From positions 1 through 6,122 of the forward strand of contig JAFTRT010000086.1 of NCBI GenBank assembly GCA_017462145.1: 6,122 nt of DNA, in the 5' to 3' direction. Below, piece after piece: positions 5,371 to 6,122 of this stretch. The stretch's first letter is position 1; every line of letters begins with the position of its first letter. Made by a program: the position numbers and the translations under genes. The notes beneath the pieces were generated by a model. The model was not told the DNA's origin. It saw only the letters and a list, made by a program, of their open reading frames with translations, and did not search any database. This DNA comes from Clostridia bacterium. GTDB lineage: Bacteria > Bacillota_A > Clostridia > Oscillospirales > CAG-272.

Positions 5371-5399
5371 GCCGATCCGACGGATACCGTCGGATCGGC
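5371..5399 (+). promoter_or_regulatory. Perfect 13-bp hairpin without U-tract
   Basis: GCCGATCCGACGG (5371-5383) and CCGTCGGATCGGC (5387-5399) are exact complements around a 3-nt loop. It lies between the zinc-ribbon stop (5363-5365) and the next ribosome binding site (5423-5427). No T run follows, so it is not a standard terminator. RNA processing, mRNA protection or a protein-binding site are possible. The 10-mer AAACGCCGAT entering the stem at 5367-5376 also occurs at 5341-5350. Confidence 0.7.
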
Positions 5400-5432
5400 A
5401 CAGACGGTGTTAAGAAATCCATGGGAGAAGTT

Positions 5433-5945
5433 ATGAATTTGAAAGAATTAAATCATGCCTTGGCCACGGGGTGTCCCGTGGTGCAGGCTAACGCCAAGCT
5501 GGGAACGGTGCGATACGCCTATGTGTCCCAAATCATCAAACGGAGAGGGAGCACCCCGGGAAGCTTTGTCTTTTCCGCACAGGTCACCGATCACGGCCGC
5601 AACAGCGTTACCGTGTGCGATCCTGCGGAGCTGTCCTTCTTCGACCCCACCGATCTGCCCGAGGAGGCGCAGGCCGAGGAGCTGGGGCTCTTTCGCAACG
5701 TGCGGCTGACCAATGGGGAGCACGAGGCACTGGTGGCTCGTTACGGTCCTCGGACGGCCGAGGAGTTGATCAACAATCTATCCATGAAAATGCGATCCAA
5801 GGGCTATCGGTTTGCCGATCATTACGCCACCATCCTGTCTTGGGCCGCTCGTGACGGAATTCGGGAGGTTGACGAGAAGAGCTATGATCTGGAGGAATTT
5901 TGGCAAGCCGCCGTCCACCGTGCGGATCAAGAGCCTGCGGAGTGA
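5433..5945 (+). CDS. Protein with phage-replication-like C-terminus
   Basis: This is a 170-aa protein starting at ATG 5433 behind GGGAG (5423-5427, 5-nt spacing). Upstream in-frame ATGs at 5349 and 5421 lack a ribosome binding site, and the first would require coding through a perfect hairpin. The N-terminal half (residues 10-72, for example TVRYAYVSQIIKRRG, then SFVFSAQVTD and NSVTVCDPAEL) looks beta-rich and is not recognised. The C-terminal half (87-141: FRNVRLTNGEHEALVARYG, then SMKMRSKGYRF and ADHYATILSWAARDG) resembles the 'F.NV.LT..E...L...Y....I..LS.Y..SKG..Y..HYATI..W' segment found at the ends of Firmicutes phage and ICE replication proteins, including some DnaD-like replisome organisers. 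That similarity is from memory, not a search. A replication role is therefore a hint only. No ATPase motif is present. Confidence 0.7.
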   Translation: MNLKELNHALATGCPVVQANAKLGTVRYAYVSQIIKRRGSTPGSFVFSAQVTDHGRNSVTVCDPAELSFFDPTDLPEEAQAEELGLFRNVRLTNGEHEALVARYGPRTAEELINNLSMKMRSKGYRFADHYATILSWAARDGIREVDEKSYDLEEFWQAAVHRADQEPAE

Positions 5946-5946
5946 C

Positions 5947-5953
5947 GGGAGGG
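5947..5953 (+). promoter_or_regulatory. Ribosome binding site deciding a TTG start
   Basis: GGGAGGG lies 8 nt before TTG at 5962 and directly after the previous stop codon (5943-5945). No ATG or GTG in the frame has a comparable site, so it supports the TTG as start of the small membrane protein. Confidence 0.6.
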
Positions 5954-5961
5954 AACGACAG

Positions 5962-6120
5962 TTGGAGGTTTGGAATCTTGTTTTGAAGCTGGTGTTGGGT
6001 TCGATGATTTCCTTTGTTTGCCTCATGGCGTTTTACGATGCATACCGCTGGGGGGTGGAGCAAGGGATTGTGAAAGAAAAGGAGGAACGCCGAAAAGAGG
6101 ATTCAGAGGAGGAGATATGA
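5962..6120 (+). CDS. Small single-pass membrane protein
   Basis: This is a 52-aa protein read from TTG at 5962, stopping with TGA at 6118-6120. The frame is open back to an ATG at 5812, but that part overlaps the preceding gene and has no ribosome binding site. Residues about 4-25 form one hydrophobic segment (NLVLKLVLGSMISFVCLMAF). YDAYRWGVEQG follows, and then a highly charged Lys/Glu tail (KEKEERRKEDSEEEI). The sequence predicts a membrane anchor with a cytoplasmic charged tail, or the reverse topology. Short proteins of this form are frequent in phage and ICE early operons and their functions are mostly unknown. The stop overlaps the next start as ATGA, indicating translational coupling. 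Confidence 0.62.
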   Translation: MEVWNLVLKLVLGSMISFVCLMAFYDAYRWGVEQGIVKEKEERRKEDSEEEI

Positions 6121-6122
6121 AA
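6117..6122 (+). CDS. Start of the next gene of the operon (cut by window end)
   Basis: ATG AAA at 6117-6122 overlaps the previous TGA by 3 bases (ATGA) and has AGGAGG at 6107-6112, 4 nt upstream. Only two codons are visible, so nothing can be said about the product. Confidence 0.6.

Noticed and set aside
5371..5399. Hairpin as a rho-independent terminator
   Set aside because: No T run follows the stem, and further genes of the same orientation continue closely downstream.
5812..5961. Longer N-terminus for the small membrane protein from ATG 5812
   Set aside because: This part overlaps the C-terminal conserved segment of the preceding gene in another frame and has no SD; TTG 5962 has GGGAGGG at proper spacing.
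1..6122. CRISPR array, rRNA, insertion sequence or transposase
   Set aside because: No regularly spaced long repeats, rRNA-like sequence or transposase motifs were seen on either strand.

Overview
The window looks like the edge of an integrated mobile element (prophage or integrative conjugative element) in a Gram-positive Clostridia-type genome, probably of the Oscillospiraceae/Ruminococcaceae kind. This rests on strong AGGAGG-type ribosome binding sites, a BspA-type leucine-rich-repeat protein, a small DUF6514-like protein, and an integrase/ImmA/repressor module typical of Firmicutes elements. The taxonomic guess is inference.

Left part (1-1854), probably host chromosome: the 3' end of a surface-type LRR protein (1-1205) with its own terminator (1263-1295). 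Then comes a promoter, a leader of about 140 nt and a 95-aa DUF6514-like gene (1528-1815). A near-perfect bidirectional terminator follows (1815-1854).

Junction (1855-2028): no gene. This is where the left attachment site should lie, because the integrase gene ends at 2029 reading toward it. The core cannot be named without the other end of the element.

Control module (2029-4458), minus strand, in transcription order: XRE-family repressor (4249-3791), ImmA/IrrE-type metallopeptidase (3781-3155), tyrosine integrase (3177-2029). The order is the same as int-immA-immR of ICEBs1. Repressor and peptidase lie in one reading frame, separated by a single TAA. The 209-bp switch region (4250-4458) carries a consensus rightward promoter (TTGACA-N17-TATAAT) and a near-consensus leftward promoter (TTGACG-N17-TATAAT). 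The two point at each other, with predicted start sites only about 15 bp apart. A 10-bp-phased array of AGTGAGATTT-like repeats covers the rightward promoter and is the best candidate operator.

Right part (4459-6122), plus strand, the start of an early operon: a Cro-like HTH protein, a possible excisionase/DNA-binding protein, a zinc-ribbon protein, a protein whose C-terminus resembles phage replication proteins, a TTG-started single-pass membrane peptide, and the first two codons of a further gene. A perfect 13-bp hairpin without a U-tract lies before the replication-like gene.

Proposed working: the repressor holds the rightward operon off, ImmA inactivates the repressor on induction, the Cro-like protein and promoter interference lock the alternative state, and integrase with the excisionase candidate moves the element. 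This is inferred from gene order and family knowledge.
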